NCBI RefSeq assembly: GCF_022758885.1
Contig: NZ_JALEBH010000001.1
Span: forward strand, 2,387,501 to 2,451,500
Source of the DNA: Sphingobium sp. BYY-5
Lineage (GTDB): Bacteria; Pseudomonadota; Alphaproteobacteria; Sphingomonadales; Sphingomonadaceae
Direction: 5' to 3'
Length of the DNA: 64,000 bases
The position numbers and the translations under genes are program-made. This document shows, piece after piece, positions 20,198 through 29,810 of this stretch (position 1 is its first letter; every line of letters starts with the position of its first letter). Below the pieces are notes generated by a model. It saw only the letters and a list, made by a program, of their open reading frames with translations. It was not told the origin of the DNA and did not search any database.

Positions 20198-22969
20198 ATG
20201 ATAGTGCGGACATTCGGGGTCATGGCAATGGGCGCCAGCGCGATGGCGCTGGCTGCATCGGCATCGGCGCAGCCGGTGACATTGGTCGGGAACGGTCAGG
20301 TGGCCAGCATAGCGCATGATGGCGATCAATCCCTGACCCTGGCCGCGACGATGCTGTCGCGCGATCTGAACGCCGTGACCGGCCGCACCCCGGCGCTCTC
20401 GACGAAGCTGGAGGATTGCGCGCGCGTCTGCGTCGTGGTGGCGCAGCGCGGATCAGCCCTGATGGAAGCGGTGGCGCGCGATACCGGGGTCGACCTTGGC
20501 GGGCTGGACCAGCAGTGGGAACGCTATCTGCGCGTCGGCATCCCGTCGCGCAGCCAGCCGGGGCGCCAATATCTGCTGATCGCGGGATCGGACATGCGCG
20601 GCGCGATCTGGGGCGTGGTCGATCTGAGCCGCGACATGGGTGTTTCCGCCTGGGAATGGTGGGCGGACGTCACGCCGCGTCGGGTGGAGCGGCTGGTCGT
20701 CGATGGCAAGAGGCAACTCTCGCAATCGCCATCGGTGCAATATCGCGGCATCTTCCTGAACGACGAGGATTGGGGATTACAGCCCTGGGCGGCCAAGACG
20801 TTCGAGCCTGAGACCGGCGACATCGGGCCGAAGACCTATGCCAGGATATTCGAGCTGATGTGGCGGCTGAAGGCCAATCTGATCTGGCCCGCAATGCATG
20901 AAAGCACCAAGCCTTTCTACCAGATACCGGGCAATGCCGAAATGGCGCGCGACTATGCGATCGTCGTCGGCACGTCCCACGCCGAACCCATGATGCGCAA
21001 CAATGTGCGCGAATGGGACGAGGCGACGCAGGGGCATTTCAACTTCTTCTCCAACCGCGACGAGATGCTCCGCTATTGGGGGACGCGGGCCAAGGCGGTG
21101 AAGGATTTCGAGAATATCTACACGGTCGGCCTGCGCGGCGTGCATGATTCCGAAATGGAGGGCGCATCCTCGCCGGAAATGGCGCGGGGCGGATTGCAGC
21201 AGGCGATCGATGCGCAGCGGAAGTTGCTGGCGCAGGCATCGGCCATGCCGGTCGATAAAATCCCGCAGGTGCTGACGCTCTACAAGGAAGTGCTGGACCT
21301 CTATTCGCTGGGACTGAACGTCCCCGACGATGTCACTCTGGTATGGCCGGAAGATAATTACGGCTATATCAACCAGTTGCCGACAGCCAGCGAACGCGCC
21401 CGGCGCGGCGGCGCGGGCGTCTATTATCATATCTCCTATTGGGGCCGGCCGCATGACTATCTCTGGCTCGCCACGACCCATCCCGCGCTGATACGGGAGC
21501 AGATGGAGCGCGCTTGGGAGACCGGCGCGCGCAAGATCTGGGTGCTGAACGTCGGCGACATCAAGCCCGGCGAATATCTCACCCAATATTTCCTGGACCT
21601 CGCCTTCGATCACCGGCTGTTGCAGGGCAGCGCGGGCGACCACCTCACCAACTGGGCGCGTGCCCAGTTCGACAGGGCGGTCGCGGATGAGATCGCCGGG
21701 ATCATGACCGACTATTATGGCCTGGCCTTCGAACGACGCCCGGAATTCATGGGGTTCAGCCAGGTGGAGCCGATCACCCCGATCTCGATCGGCGCCTATG
21801 TCCGTTCCGGTGGGGCGGAGGCGCAGCAGCGCATCGATCGCTATGACGCCTTGCGCGCCCGTGCCGAGGCGCTGGCAGCGCGCATTCCTGCGGACCGGCG
21901 CGACGCCTTCTACGAACTGGTCCTCTATCCGGTTCGCGGCGCGGCCAGCCTGAACGAGCGGAATTTGAAGCTCGACCTTGCCGCCCTCTACAGCCGTCGG
22001 GGTCAACCGGCGGCGAACCTGCTGGCGGACGAGGCCAAGGCCGCGCACAACCGCATGGTTGTCGATACCGCTGCCTATAACACGCTTGGCGGTGGAAAAT
22101 GGCGGGGCATCATGGACATGGCGCCGCGGGCATTGCCGGTCTTTGCCGAGCCGCCTTATCCCCATGCGAGCTTTACGGCCCGGCCCGGTTGCGTCGTGGA
22201 CGGATCGGAACTGACATTCGTGCCAGGCAAGGCGGCTGTCCATGCCCTCACCATTCGCGGCTGGGGAGAACCGACCGATTGGACGATGGCGGGGCAAGCG
22301 GGCGTGACGTCCGCCCTGTCACGCGGCCGCCTGGACAGCGCCAACGGATATCAGCAGCGCGTGACGATCGCCTATGATGGAAAGGCCGCCGCCCCCTCGT
22401 TCGGGACGGTGACGTGCGGCGGCAAGCGCATCGCCGTCGAAGGCCGAACTCTGCTGGCCGTGCCGCCGGAGACGCCGGTCGAGATAGACCATATCATCGC
22501 ATTCCCGGCCGCAAATGCCCCGGTAAGCGGCACCGACTGGGAACGGATCGAGGGGCTTGGCGCCTATGGCGCGGCGCTCCGCACGAAACTTTCCATCCCG
22601 TCCCATGACGATATGACGAGTGCCGCGCCGCTGGCCTATGATTTCGATCTGGCGGCGAAGGGCGACGCCACCCTGCATGTCGTCGCCCTGCCCGTCCATC
22701 CGCTCACTTCCGTCAACCGGCTTCGCATCGCCATCCGCATCGATGACGGAGCGCCGCAACTGCTCGATTTCGAGACGCATGGGCGCAGCGACGAATGGAA
22801 GGCGAATGTGCTGAGCAACACGGCCCGGCGGACGCTGTTCCTGCCGCAACTGGCGGCGGGCAAACACCGCATCCGGCTCTATGCGATGGACCCTGGCTTC
22901 CTGCTCGACCGGATGGAATTGCGTCTGGACGGCGCGCCTGACCGCTATGGCGCGCCGCTCATTCGATAG
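20198..22969 (+). CDS. GH115 family glycosidase, alpha-1,2-glucuronidase type
   Basis: GH115 enzymes remove alpha-1,2-linked (methyl)glucuronic acid from glucuronoxylan and related polymers. The protein of about 923 residues has a signal peptide (FGVMAMGASAMALAASASAQ), the family core with NLIWPAMHESTKPFYQIPGN, VVGTSHAEPMMRNNVREWDE, VWPEDNYGYINQLP and WVLNVGDIKPGEYLTQYFLD, and a C-terminal GH115_C beta domain (HRIRLYAMDPGFLLDRMEL). The start at 20198 is preceded by GGGAGGGGG and begins the signal peptide; an upstream start at 20045 is less likely. It converges on the GH43 gene with 15 bases between stops. Confidence 0.92.
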   Translation: MIVRTFGVMAMGASAMALAASASAQPVTLVGNGQVASIAHDGDQSLTLAATMLSRDLNAVTGRTPALSTKLEDCARVCVVVAQRGSALMEAVARDTGVDLGGLDQQWERYLRVGIPSRSQPGRQYLLIAGSDMRGAIWGVVDLSRDMGVSAWEWWADVTPRRVERLVVDGKRQLSQSPSVQYRGIFLNDEDWGLQPWAAKTFEPETGDIGPKTYARIFELMWRLKANLIWPAMHESTKPFYQIPGNAEMARDYAIVVGTSHAEPMMRNNVREWDEATQGHFNFFSNRDEMLRYWGTRAKAVKDFENIYTVGLRGVHDSEMEGASSPEMARGGLQQAIDAQRKLLAQASAMPVDKIPQVLTLYKEVLDLYSLGLNVPDDVTLVWPEDNYGYINQLPTASERARRGGAGVYYHISYWGRPHDYLWLATTHPALIREQMERAWETGARKIWVLNVGDIKPGEYLTQYFLDLAFDHRLLQGSAGDHLTNWARAQFDRAVADEIAGIMTDYYGLAFERRPEFMGFSQVEPITPISIGAYVRSGGAEAQQRIDRYDALRARAEALAARIPADRRDAFYELVLYPVRGAASLNERNLKLDLAALYSRRGQPAANLLADEAKAAHNRMVVDTAAYNTLGGGKWRGIMDMAPRALPVFAEPPYPHASFTARPGCVVDGSELTFVPGKAAVHALTIRGWGEPTDWTMAGQAGVTSALSRGRLDSANGYQQRVTIAYDGKAAAPSFGTVTCGGKRIAVEGRTLLAVPPETPVEIDHIIAFPAANAPVSGTDWERIEGLGAYGAALRTKLSIPSHDDMTSAAPLAYDFDLAAKGDATLHVVALPVHPLTSVNRLRIAIRIDDGAPQLLDFETHGRSDEWKANVLSNTARRTLFLPQLAAGKHRIRLYAMDPGFLLDRMELRLDGAPDRYGAPLIR

Positions 22970-22984
22970 AGCAGGACGGTATTT

Positions 22985-24373
22985 TCAGGGAAAGGTCCAT
23001 TCGAGGATGCCGGGCGCGCCGTCGAAGCGAAGCCGGACAAAGCGCGCCCTGCCCGCCGCCGGAATGCTGATCGGCGATCCCTGCGCCTGGATCGGTGCGC
23101 CGATGCGCTGCCATGCGCGCCCATCGTCCGACGCCTCGACGCTGAAATGCAGCGTCTGCATCACATCGGCGGGGCGCAGGTGGCTCTCGCCGACTTGCCC
23201 CGCAGCGCCAAGGTCCGCCTGCAACCAGGAAGTTTCGGCGGTCGCATCGCCCTGCCAGCCGGTCGCATAATTATCGTCGCCCGCAGCGGAGGCGGCATGA
23301 AGGGGATCGCGCGCCGACGAGGCGGTCAACGCCACAGCGCGACCGGCAGTCCGGTGGCTGGCCGTGCCCGCTATATCCGGTCCTTCATGGGTCGGAATCA
23401 CCGGCAGCAACCGATCGCCCGCGATGCGCAGGCGATCGACGGCGACCTGCCGCAACACCTCATCACCCGCGCGCGGGAAAGGCAGGGCTTGTCGATGATA
23501 GAGAATGAAATCCTCCTGCCCCACGCGGAAGACGGCGTGATGGCCGGGGCTGATGATCTGCCGGTCCTGATCGGTCGCCAGCAACGGCTTGTCCTCCGGT
23601 TCCCGGAAGGGGCCGAAGGGCGTGTCGCCAATGGCATAGCGGACCTGATAATTATCCTTGGTCGTGTTGCCCCATGACGAGGTCAGGAAGTAGCGGCCGT
23701 TGCGCTTCACCATGAACGGCCCTTCGAAATAATGCGGTGGGGTCACGTCATGGACTTCGCCGTCGAAGCTCGTCATGTCGGGTTTCAGCTTGACCGCGAA
23801 ACAGCGGCCGTTGACCCAGTTGAGGCCCGATCCCCAGTAAAGATAGGCCTGCCCGTCATCGTCGATGAAGGCTTCGGCGTCGATCATGTGAAAGCCGGGC
23901 CGGAAATCGCGCCGGACCAGCGGCTTGCCGCCATTGGCGTCGCGCCAGGGACCGGCGGGATGATCGGCGACGCCGACCCAGATCTCGTTGCCGACCGAAA
24001 CATACATCCAGAAACGCCCGTCGCGCCCCTGCACGACGGAAGGCGCCCAGACATTGGCCCCACCCGACGTCGTGCTGTGCGCGGCGGCCTTCGTCGGCCA
24101 GTTCGGCGTGGAGAAAGTCCAGTCGCGGAAATTGCGCGACCGCCACAGGCCCAACTTTTCGCCGCCCCATGGATCGATCGTGACGAAGATGAACCATTCG
24201 CCGCGATAATGGACGATCGAGGGGTCGGCCGCATAGCCGGGCAGCAGCGGATTGCGGGCGTGCGGGGCGAAGGGATCGGTGGCCGGGGCGGCGGCAGGTG
24301 CTGCGCCCGCCAGGGCAGCGATCATCGCCAGAAGCAGCGTGCGGGCAAACCGGCCCGATCGTGTAACGGTCAT
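22985..24373 (-). CDS. Exported GH43 glycosidase with C-terminal discoidin-like domain
   Basis: The 462-residue protein has a signal peptide and a five-bladed GH43 propeller with the full catalytic set: Asp50 in YAADPSIVHY (base), Asp165 in HMIDAEAF (modulator) and Glu217 in YFEGPFMVKR (acid). A C-terminal domain of about 120 residues (DDNYATGWQGDATAETSWLQ, RFVRLRFDGAPGI) looks like an F5/8-type C carbohydrate-binding module. Family activities are arabinofuranosidase, xylosidase or exo-galactanase; which applies here is unknown. Its ATG overlaps the GH92 stop by four bases, showing translational coupling. Confidence 0.92.
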   Translation of the reverse strand: MTVTRSGRFARTLLLAMIAALAGAAPAAAPATDPFAPHARNPLLPGYAADPSIVHYRGEWFIFVTIDPWGGEKLGLWRSRNFRDWTFSTPNWPTKAAAHSTTSGGANVWAPSVVQGRDGRFWMYVSVGNEIWVGVADHPAGPWRDANGGKPLVRRDFRPGFHMIDAEAFIDDDGQAYLYWGSGLNWVNGRCFAVKLKPDMTSFDGEVHDVTPPHYFEGPFMVKRNGRYFLTSSWGNTTKDNYQVRYAIGDTPFGPFREPEDKPLLATDQDRQIISPGHHAVFRVGQEDFILYHRQALPFPRAGDEVLRQVAVDRLRIAGDRLLPVIPTHEGPDIAGTASHRTAGRAVALTASSARDPLHAASAAGDDNYATGWQGDATAETSWLQADLGAAGQVGESHLRPADVMQTLHFSVEASDDGRAWQRIGAPIQAQGSPISIPAAGRARFVRLRFDGAPGILEWTFP

Positions 24374-26556
24374 TGTGCGTCCTGCCCCCATTTGTTCGGC
24401 TTCGACGCCAGTTGCAGTTCCAGCGTCCCGCCCGCCATAATCTCTTCCTGCCGCAGGAACGCCCGGTCGATCGGCTTCCCGTTCAGCCGCGCGGCGCTGA
24501 TGTAGATGCGCCCCGGCTTCCAGTTCGGCGCCTTTATAGTGAAGCTCCGGCCGTTTTCCAGATTGAGCACGGCCCTGGGCTGATGCGGGGCGTGCAGATA
24601 GAAATGGTCGGTCGTCAGTTTCGGGAACAGACCGAGGCGATTGAAGACATAGTGCGAACTCATCGCCCCATTATCCTCATCACCCGGATAGGCGTTGGCG
24701 GTGAAGCGGGTGAAGATGCGGTTCGCCCAGAAGCTGGCCAGGTCGGGACGCCCCACTTCGCTGAACAGCCATGGCGTGGCGAAGCTGGGTTCGTTGGTGA
24801 TGTCGATCAACCCGGTATTGAGCGCATGGTCCAGCCGCTCGATGAAACGGTCCCGGCCGCCCATCGCCGCGATCATCCCCGGCAGGTCGTGCAGCATGTC
24901 ATAGGAATAGATCCAGCCCGTCCCCTCATAGAAGCCGACATTATTGTACGTCTTGCCGTCCCAGCCCAGCTTCGGATCGTTCGGCTGGAACCGTCCATCC
25001 GGGTAACGCGGCGCGATGAAACCGGCAAAGCCGTCGCTCTGCACATCCTTGTCCCAGACATGGCGCCAGTTGCCGGAACGCTGTTGCAGCATCGCGGCCA
25101 GATCCTTCCGGCCGGCCGCTTCGGCAAGGCCGGCGGCGTAGAAATCGTTGAGCGCGTAACCGATCGTCGAGGAGCCGGACCGCGCGCGGGGATTATCGGT
25201 TTCGGGGCTGTTGTCGCCCACGCCGAACCAGCCATCGATCAGGTAGCGCGGCCGTCTTTCTTCCAGCGCATTATGAATGGCGACATCGGCCGCCGCCTTC
25301 CAGTCCACGCCGGGGACGCGCCGGATCAGCCCTTCGCCCAGCACATTGTCGACTTCGTCGCCGCCCTGCCCGACATGATAGTTGCGCCCCGCGATGAAGG
25401 CGGTGTGGGCCGCGCCATAGCGACGGTAGGTTGCTATGATCGATGCGACGTTGCCGGCATAGACGCTGGGGCGGAGCAGGGACATCAATGGGAAGGCCGT
25501 ACGATACGTGTCCCATAGCGTGTAATAATCGTCCCAGTGCGGCGTCGTCCGGTCGGCGACGGGCTGGTCGAGCGTTCGGTCGCGCGGCTGGATCACGCTA
25601 TGGTAGAGCGCGGTATAATAGCGGCGCTTGTCGGCGTCGCCCACCCCGTCGATCGTGGCGCGGTTCAGCTCCCTGTCCCATTCGGCGCGGGCATCGGCCT
25701 GTACATCGGCGAAATGCTTGCCCGCCAGTTCCGCGTCGAGCAGCTCGCCGGCGCGTTCGGCGCTGGTGAAGGAGACGGCGACCTTCACCTCGACCGGACC
25801 CTTGCCGTCGAACTGCCACCAGGCGTTGAGCTTTGTGTCGGCGGGCACCTGCGCATCGACCGCGCCGGGCAGCAGCCTGTCGCCGGCCCGCACGCCCCAG
25901 GCGGTCAGCGGCCGGTCGATCTGCGCGACAAACCAGATGTCGACATTGGCGGGCGACCAATAATCCTTGCTCCGCACCCGGCCGATCAGGCGGCCCCGTT
26001 CCGGGATCAGCCGCACATCCGCCCCGTCGCTCGCCAGCACACCGCCGATCTTGCGGGTGATGTCGAAGACCAGCGTCGCCTGCTTGCCCGCCGGATAGGC
26101 GAAGCGGTAGATGGCGGCATGATGACCGGGCGTGACTTCGGCGCGGACGCCATAGCGGTCGAGCGTCACGGCATAGCGGTCGGCGCCCATTTCCTCGCCA
26201 CTTTTGGGCGACAGGTGGGACGCTTCGTCCAGCACGGGATCGCCCGTCTGGGGCGACAGGAGGAAGGTGCCGTAGGTGGTCCGTCCACCCGAACCCTGGG
26301 TATGCAGTTGAGCGAAACCGCTGATATCGGCGGCGGGATCATAGCCGGCATTGCTGCCGCTCAGCATTTCCGGGCTGGGATGGATGGAGCCGGCGGGGCG
26401 CGCCGGTCCGGCGACCGTGTCGCCTTCATCATCATTGCCCAGCCCGACATGCGGATCGACATAATGGACAAGGGATTCGCGCTGCGCGATGGCGGCGTCG
26501 GTCAGGATGAAGGCGAATGCGGCAGCGCCAAGCAGCCAATATTTGCGACCCGTCAA
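24370..26556 (-). CDS. Exported GH92 family glycosidase, alpha-mannosidase type
   Basis: GH92 enzymes are calcium-dependent inverting exo-alpha-mannosidases. The 728-residue protein has a signal peptide (MTGRKYWLLGAAAFAFILTDAAIAQ), the family opening YVDPHVGLGNDDEGDTVAGP, the blocks YEGTGWIYSYDMLHDLPGM and NEPSFATPWLFS, and the highly conserved YPGDEDNGAMSSHYVFNRLG. The start is TTG, supported by AGGAG seven bases upstream. It lies between the TonB receptor and GH43 on the same strand, probably in one operon. Linkage specificity cannot be read from sequence. Confidence 0.92.
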   Translation of the reverse strand: MTGRKYWLLGAAAFAFILTDAAIAQRESLVHYVDPHVGLGNDDEGDTVAGPARPAGSIHPSPEMLSGSNAGYDPAADISGFAQLHTQGSGGRTTYGTFLLSPQTGDPVLDEASHLSPKSGEEMGADRYAVTLDRYGVRAEVTPGHHAAIYRFAYPAGKQATLVFDITRKIGGVLASDGADVRLIPERGRLIGRVRSKDYWSPANVDIWFVAQIDRPLTAWGVRAGDRLLPGAVDAQVPADTKLNAWWQFDGKGPVEVKVAVSFTSAERAGELLDAELAGKHFADVQADARAEWDRELNRATIDGVGDADKRRYYTALYHSVIQPRDRTLDQPVADRTTPHWDDYYTLWDTYRTAFPLMSLLRPSVYAGNVASIIATYRRYGAAHTAFIAGRNYHVGQGGDEVDNVLGEGLIRRVPGVDWKAAADVAIHNALEERRPRYLIDGWFGVGDNSPETDNPRARSGSSTIGYALNDFYAAGLAEAAGRKDLAAMLQQRSGNWRHVWDKDVQSDGFAGFIAPRYPDGRFQPNDPKLGWDGKTYNNVGFYEGTGWIYSYDMLHDLPGMIAAMGGRDRFIERLDHALNTGLIDITNEPSFATPWLFSEVGRPDLASFWANRIFTRFTANAYPGDEDNGAMSSHYVFNRLGLFPKLTTDHFYLHAPHQPRAVLNLENGRSFTIKAPNWKPGRIYISAARLNGKPIDRAFLRQEEIMAGGTLELQLASKPNKWGQDAQ

Positions 26557-26654
26557 CTATCGGCTCCTCTTTTTTGGGGGTCTGATGCGCCCTTTCGCAT
26601 CAGGCCGGACAACGCCGGGAACCCGTGCAGTGGCCCCGGCGCTGTCCTTTCGTG

Positions 26655-29645
26655 TCAGAAGGTGCCGCGCAGCGTCACGCTGTAGGTGCGACCGTCATAA
26701 TCGTAGCGACGCGGCAGATCCGGTTGATTTTCATATTCATACCGGATCGCGTTGGTCAAATTATAGGCATCCACCGACAAGGTGAGGAAGCTGGTGATAT
26801 TGTAGGAAGCGGAGGCATCGAGCTGCCCGCGCGCCCGCACCTGGCGCGCCGCGCCGGTGAAGGTGCCGGCCGAAGCCAGGTCATATTTGCTGCGCACATT
26901 ATAGACCAGCCGCACCCCGTAATCGGGCGTTTCATAATAGCCGATGAGGTTGGCATTATGCTTCGACACGCCCGGCAAGGTCGCCTTCGCGCCGGTCGCG
27001 GTCTTGCCGCTGATCGTCGTATAGGCATAGTTGAAACCGCCGCCCAGATTCTTGAGGATGCCGGGCAGGAAATCCAGGGTCTGCTGGATATTGAACTCCA
27101 GGCCGCGGACCGTGATCGGGTTGGTCTGGTTCATGAAGCCCGATGCGGAGACCAGATAGGGCTGGGTGACGCCGCCCTGCGTGTAGGTCAGGCTGCTTTC
27201 GCAACGGTCGCCATTGACCGTCAGCGTGCCAAGGCCCAGCGCCGAGGCATCCGACGGGCAGAGCTGGGTCGGATCGGTGATCTGCGAAATGAGGCCGGTA
27301 ATCCGCTTCTGGAAGCCCGCCAGCGAGATGATGCCGTTCGGGCGGTTGTAGAATTCCGCCGAGATATCGAACGAGGTGGCGTTATATGGCTTCAGGTCCG
27401 GATTGCCGAGCGTGACCGAATAGACGCCGTTCGACGGCGCGCTGACGATCGTGACCGGCGTGAAGGCGCGCGGCTGGGGCCGGACGTAAGTGCGATAGGC
27501 CGCGGCGCGCACCAGCAGCTTGTCGGAAATCTCGGCCACAGCGATGAACGACGGCAGCAGCTTGTTATAATGCTGTTTGTAGGTCGTGTTGACGAAATCG
27601 CTGGGCGATCCGATCGAATTGGTCAGCGAGACCCGATTGAGCGCGTTGATGATGTTGTTCGTGCGCTCGTAGCGCAGGCCGCCATTGCCGCGAACGGTGA
27701 TTCCACCCAGTTCGAACTCATATTTCAGCTGGCCATATGCAGCGAAGATATTGTTCTCATTAGTGAAATTATAGAGGGAATAGCTGTTGTCGTTATAGCG
27801 GATATTATAGCCCAGGGGCGAAAGATCGCCGCCCGGATAGACGGTGATGGGCGTCACCTGCGACAGGAATTTGTTGAGGTCGGTGACCTGCCAATTGCCG
27901 GTGGGCGTGCCGCCATTGCCGCCGAAGAAATCGTCATAGGTCGGGCTTTGCATCATGACGTCGCCGGTCAGGTTCTGAACCTGCAAACCATAGGCGCTGG
28001 TGCGATAGCCCCGCGAAATGAACTGGTTATGTTCATAGCGCATACCGGCCTGGATGCCGGTGAGGAAGCCGTGCAGCGTGCGCTCCACTTCGAACTGGGC
28101 GGCGGCCAGCTTGTTGGTCGCATAGCTTTGCGTGCCGGTGAACTGCATCCGGTTGCGCTGCGCGGCGGGAATGGCGGAATCGTAGAAATAGGTGGGATCG
28201 GCGACGCCGCCCCACACGCCGCTGCTGATGCCGGCGGCGCTGGTCGCCGGGACGGGGTTGATCGTATAGGCGAAATTGTTGAGATTGCCGCCGCCCGTGC
28301 GCATCGTGCCGGTCAGGCCATTGCCGCCTGCCGCCTGCATCGTCTCGAAATCGACCTCCGTTTCGATCGAGCTGTTCGACGCCTGCGAAAGGGTGCCGAT
28401 GGCGTTTACCCGCCAGTCGTCATTCTTCCATTCTCCATTGGCGTTGATGCCCCAGGCCTTCTGATGCTGGCCATATTCGCGCGTGGACGACACGGCGGTG
28501 GGGTTGGCATAGTCGAAGTCGTTGACGACATAGCGGCCGTCCGAAAGACTGACCGGCGCGCTGAGGGCCGTGATGCTGCTCGCCGTGTTCAGCGAATTGA
28601 CCATAATATATTGCAGCGTCTTGGGCTGCTTGCGATCGGTCAGGAATCCGGTCAGGCCGATTTTGGCGCTGTCGCTGATCCGATATTCCGCACCGGCGGC
28701 TGCTGAATAGAGATTGCCCTTGTTGAGGCGCGAATATTGCCGAAGCTGCGAATTATAGAGGACGCCTGCGGTGGATTGCGTTCCGGTGCAGGAAGGACAG
28801 CCCGCGGACGGCGCATAATAGCCGCCGACCAGCGCGGCATTCGCCTGCGCCTGTTCCGGCGACATGGCGGTGTAGCTGTTGAACAGGATCGAATCGCGCC
28901 GGAAATTCTCCTGCTTGTAGGCGAAGGTGCCGAAGACGGCGAAATCGTCGCTGAAATGATGATTATAACCGATCGTCGCGCCCGGCGCGCCACGCTCGCC
29001 CAGTTCATTATATTCGTAGGACGCCTTGGCGAAGCCGCCTTCCTTGCGGCTCAATGCCGAAGCGATCTGCAGGTCGACATTGCCGGAAAGGCCGCCGCTC
29101 TGGGCGTTGGCGAGCGGCGATTTCTCGACAATGATCGCGCTGAAAATATCCGAGTTGAACGCGCCGAGCGGTGCGGCTTCCGACAGGATCGGCTCCGCGA
29201 AGGCCACGCCGTTCAGCGTCAGTCGCGCATATTCGCCGGGCAGGCCGCGCAGGTTGATCGTCGCGTTGCGGCCTTCGGCTTCGCGATTGATCTGGACGCC
29301 GGGCACGCGCTGCAACGCCTCGCCCACGTTCAGATCCGGGAAGCGCCCCAGACCGTCCGAGGAAATGCCGTCGGTGATGGAAATCTGCGCCCGCTTGCTC
29401 GCAATGGCGTTGGCATAGCTCTGACGGAAACCGGTAACGACGATGTTGTTATCGGAAGGGGTGCTGTCGAGCGCCTCATCCCCCGATTGCGCGGATACGC
29501 TCTGGTCGATGGCGGCGGATGCGGAAGCGGCCTGGCTCACGGCATCGCCCGGCGCGCTCTGCGCCCAGACTGGTGCCGAACTCAACATGCTTCCCCCCAA
29601 CAGCGCGATGGCGAGTTGATTGATTCGCGTATACCGAAAACGCAT
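26655..29645 (-). CDS. TonB-dependent receptor, TIGR01782 (Xanthomonas/Caulobacter) type
   Basis: This 996-residue outer-membrane receptor would import oligosaccharide using TonB energy. It has a signal peptide ending SSAPVWA, a TonB-box-like segment (NNIVVTGFRQSYANAI), a plug domain (GRFPDLNVGEALQRVPGVQI, RLTLNGVAFAEPI, SPLANAQSGGLSGNVDLQIA) and a 22-strand barrel ending YDGRTYSVTLRGTF with terminal Phe. Length and plug sequence match the large sphingomonad receptors tied to glycan use. GGGGAGG precedes the ATG. GH92 and GH43 follow on the same strand, so it probably leads their operon. Confidence 0.95.
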   Translation of the reverse strand: MRFRYTRINQLAIALLGGSMLSSAPVWAQSAPGDAVSQAASASAAIDQSVSAQSGDEALDSTPSDNNIVVTGFRQSYANAIASKRAQISITDGISSDGLGRFPDLNVGEALQRVPGVQINREAEGRNATINLRGLPGEYARLTLNGVAFAEPILSEAAPLGAFNSDIFSAIIVEKSPLANAQSGGLSGNVDLQIASALSRKEGGFAKASYEYNELGERGAPGATIGYNHHFSDDFAVFGTFAYKQENFRRDSILFNSYTAMSPEQAQANAALVGGYYAPSAGCPSCTGTQSTAGVLYNSQLRQYSRLNKGNLYSAAAGAEYRISDSAKIGLTGFLTDRKQPKTLQYIMVNSLNTASSITALSAPVSLSDGRYVVNDFDYANPTAVSSTREYGQHQKAWGINANGEWKNDDWRVNAIGTLSQASNSSIETEVDFETMQAAGGNGLTGTMRTGGGNLNNFAYTINPVPATSAAGISSGVWGGVADPTYFYDSAIPAAQRNRMQFTGTQSYATNKLAAAQFEVERTLHGFLTGIQAGMRYEHNQFISRGYRTSAYGLQVQNLTGDVMMQSPTYDDFFGGNGGTPTGNWQVTDLNKFLSQVTPITVYPGGDLSPLGYNIRYNDNSYSLYNFTNENNIFAAYGQLKYEFELGGITVRGNGGLRYERTNNIINALNRVSLTNSIGSPSDFVNTTYKQHYNKLLPSFIAVAEISDKLLVRAAAYRTYVRPQPRAFTPVTIVSAPSNGVYSVTLGNPDLKPYNATSFDISAEFYNRPNGIISLAGFQKRITGLISQITDPTQLCPSDASALGLGTLTVNGDRCESSLTYTQGGVTQPYLVSASGFMNQTNPITVRGLEFNIQQTLDFLPGILKNLGGGFNYAYTTISGKTATGAKATLPGVSKHNANLIGYYETPDYGVRLVYNVRSKYDLASAGTFTGAARQVRARGQLDASASYNITSFLTLSVDAYNLTNAIRYEYENQPDLPRRYDYDGRTYSVTLRGTF

Positions 29646-29698
29646 CTTGTCCTCCCCGAATGCCCTCTGGCGGTATTTCTCCGCGCTACGGCAATTAG

Positions 29699-29755
29699 AT
29701 TATATGCCACCGCTTAAATTGGGCGGCAAACTGGTCATACCAATATCGCTGACCA
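29699..29755 (-). promoter_or_regulatory. Promoter and operator of the TonB-receptor operon
   Basis: On the reverse strand a perfect -10 box TATAAT (29704-29699) is preceded by TTGCCG (29729-29724) with a 19-base spacer, long but usable with an activator. Directly upstream lies the perfect palindrome TGGTCATACCA (29732-29742), of the TGGTNNNACCA form bound by FadR-subfamily GntR regulators, then a second half-site TGGTCAGCGAT (29755-29745). The predicted leader before the ATG at 29645 is about 45 bases. Confidence 0.6.
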
Positions 29756-29799
29756 TGTCAATTCTGTCGGAGTTAATCCATGCCTGACGTGCATGGATG

Positions 29800-29810
29800 T
29801 GGTCAGACAG
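29800..29810 (+). promoter_or_regulatory. TGGTCAGACAG site, exact copy of the one before GH115
   Basis: This 11-base sequence matches 20123-20133 exactly and differs from TGGTCATACCA at 29732 in three positions. Its position, 155 bases upstream of the receptor start, suggests an auxiliary operator or activator site. Confidence 0.45.

Noticed and set aside
20777..22297. Reverse open frame of 506 codons opposite GH115
   Set aside because: It mirrors the GH115 coding sequence and lacks a ribosome site or any family resemblance.
26583..26602. Terminator between the TonB receptor and GH92
   Set aside because: A TGATGCG/CGCATCA hairpin exists in the 98-base spacer but has no T-run, so I treat the genes as one possible operon with an internal hairpin.
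26625..28706. Forward open frame of 693 codons opposite the TonB receptor
   Set aside because: It is a shadow frame rich in Arg, Gly and Ile with no recognisable motif.
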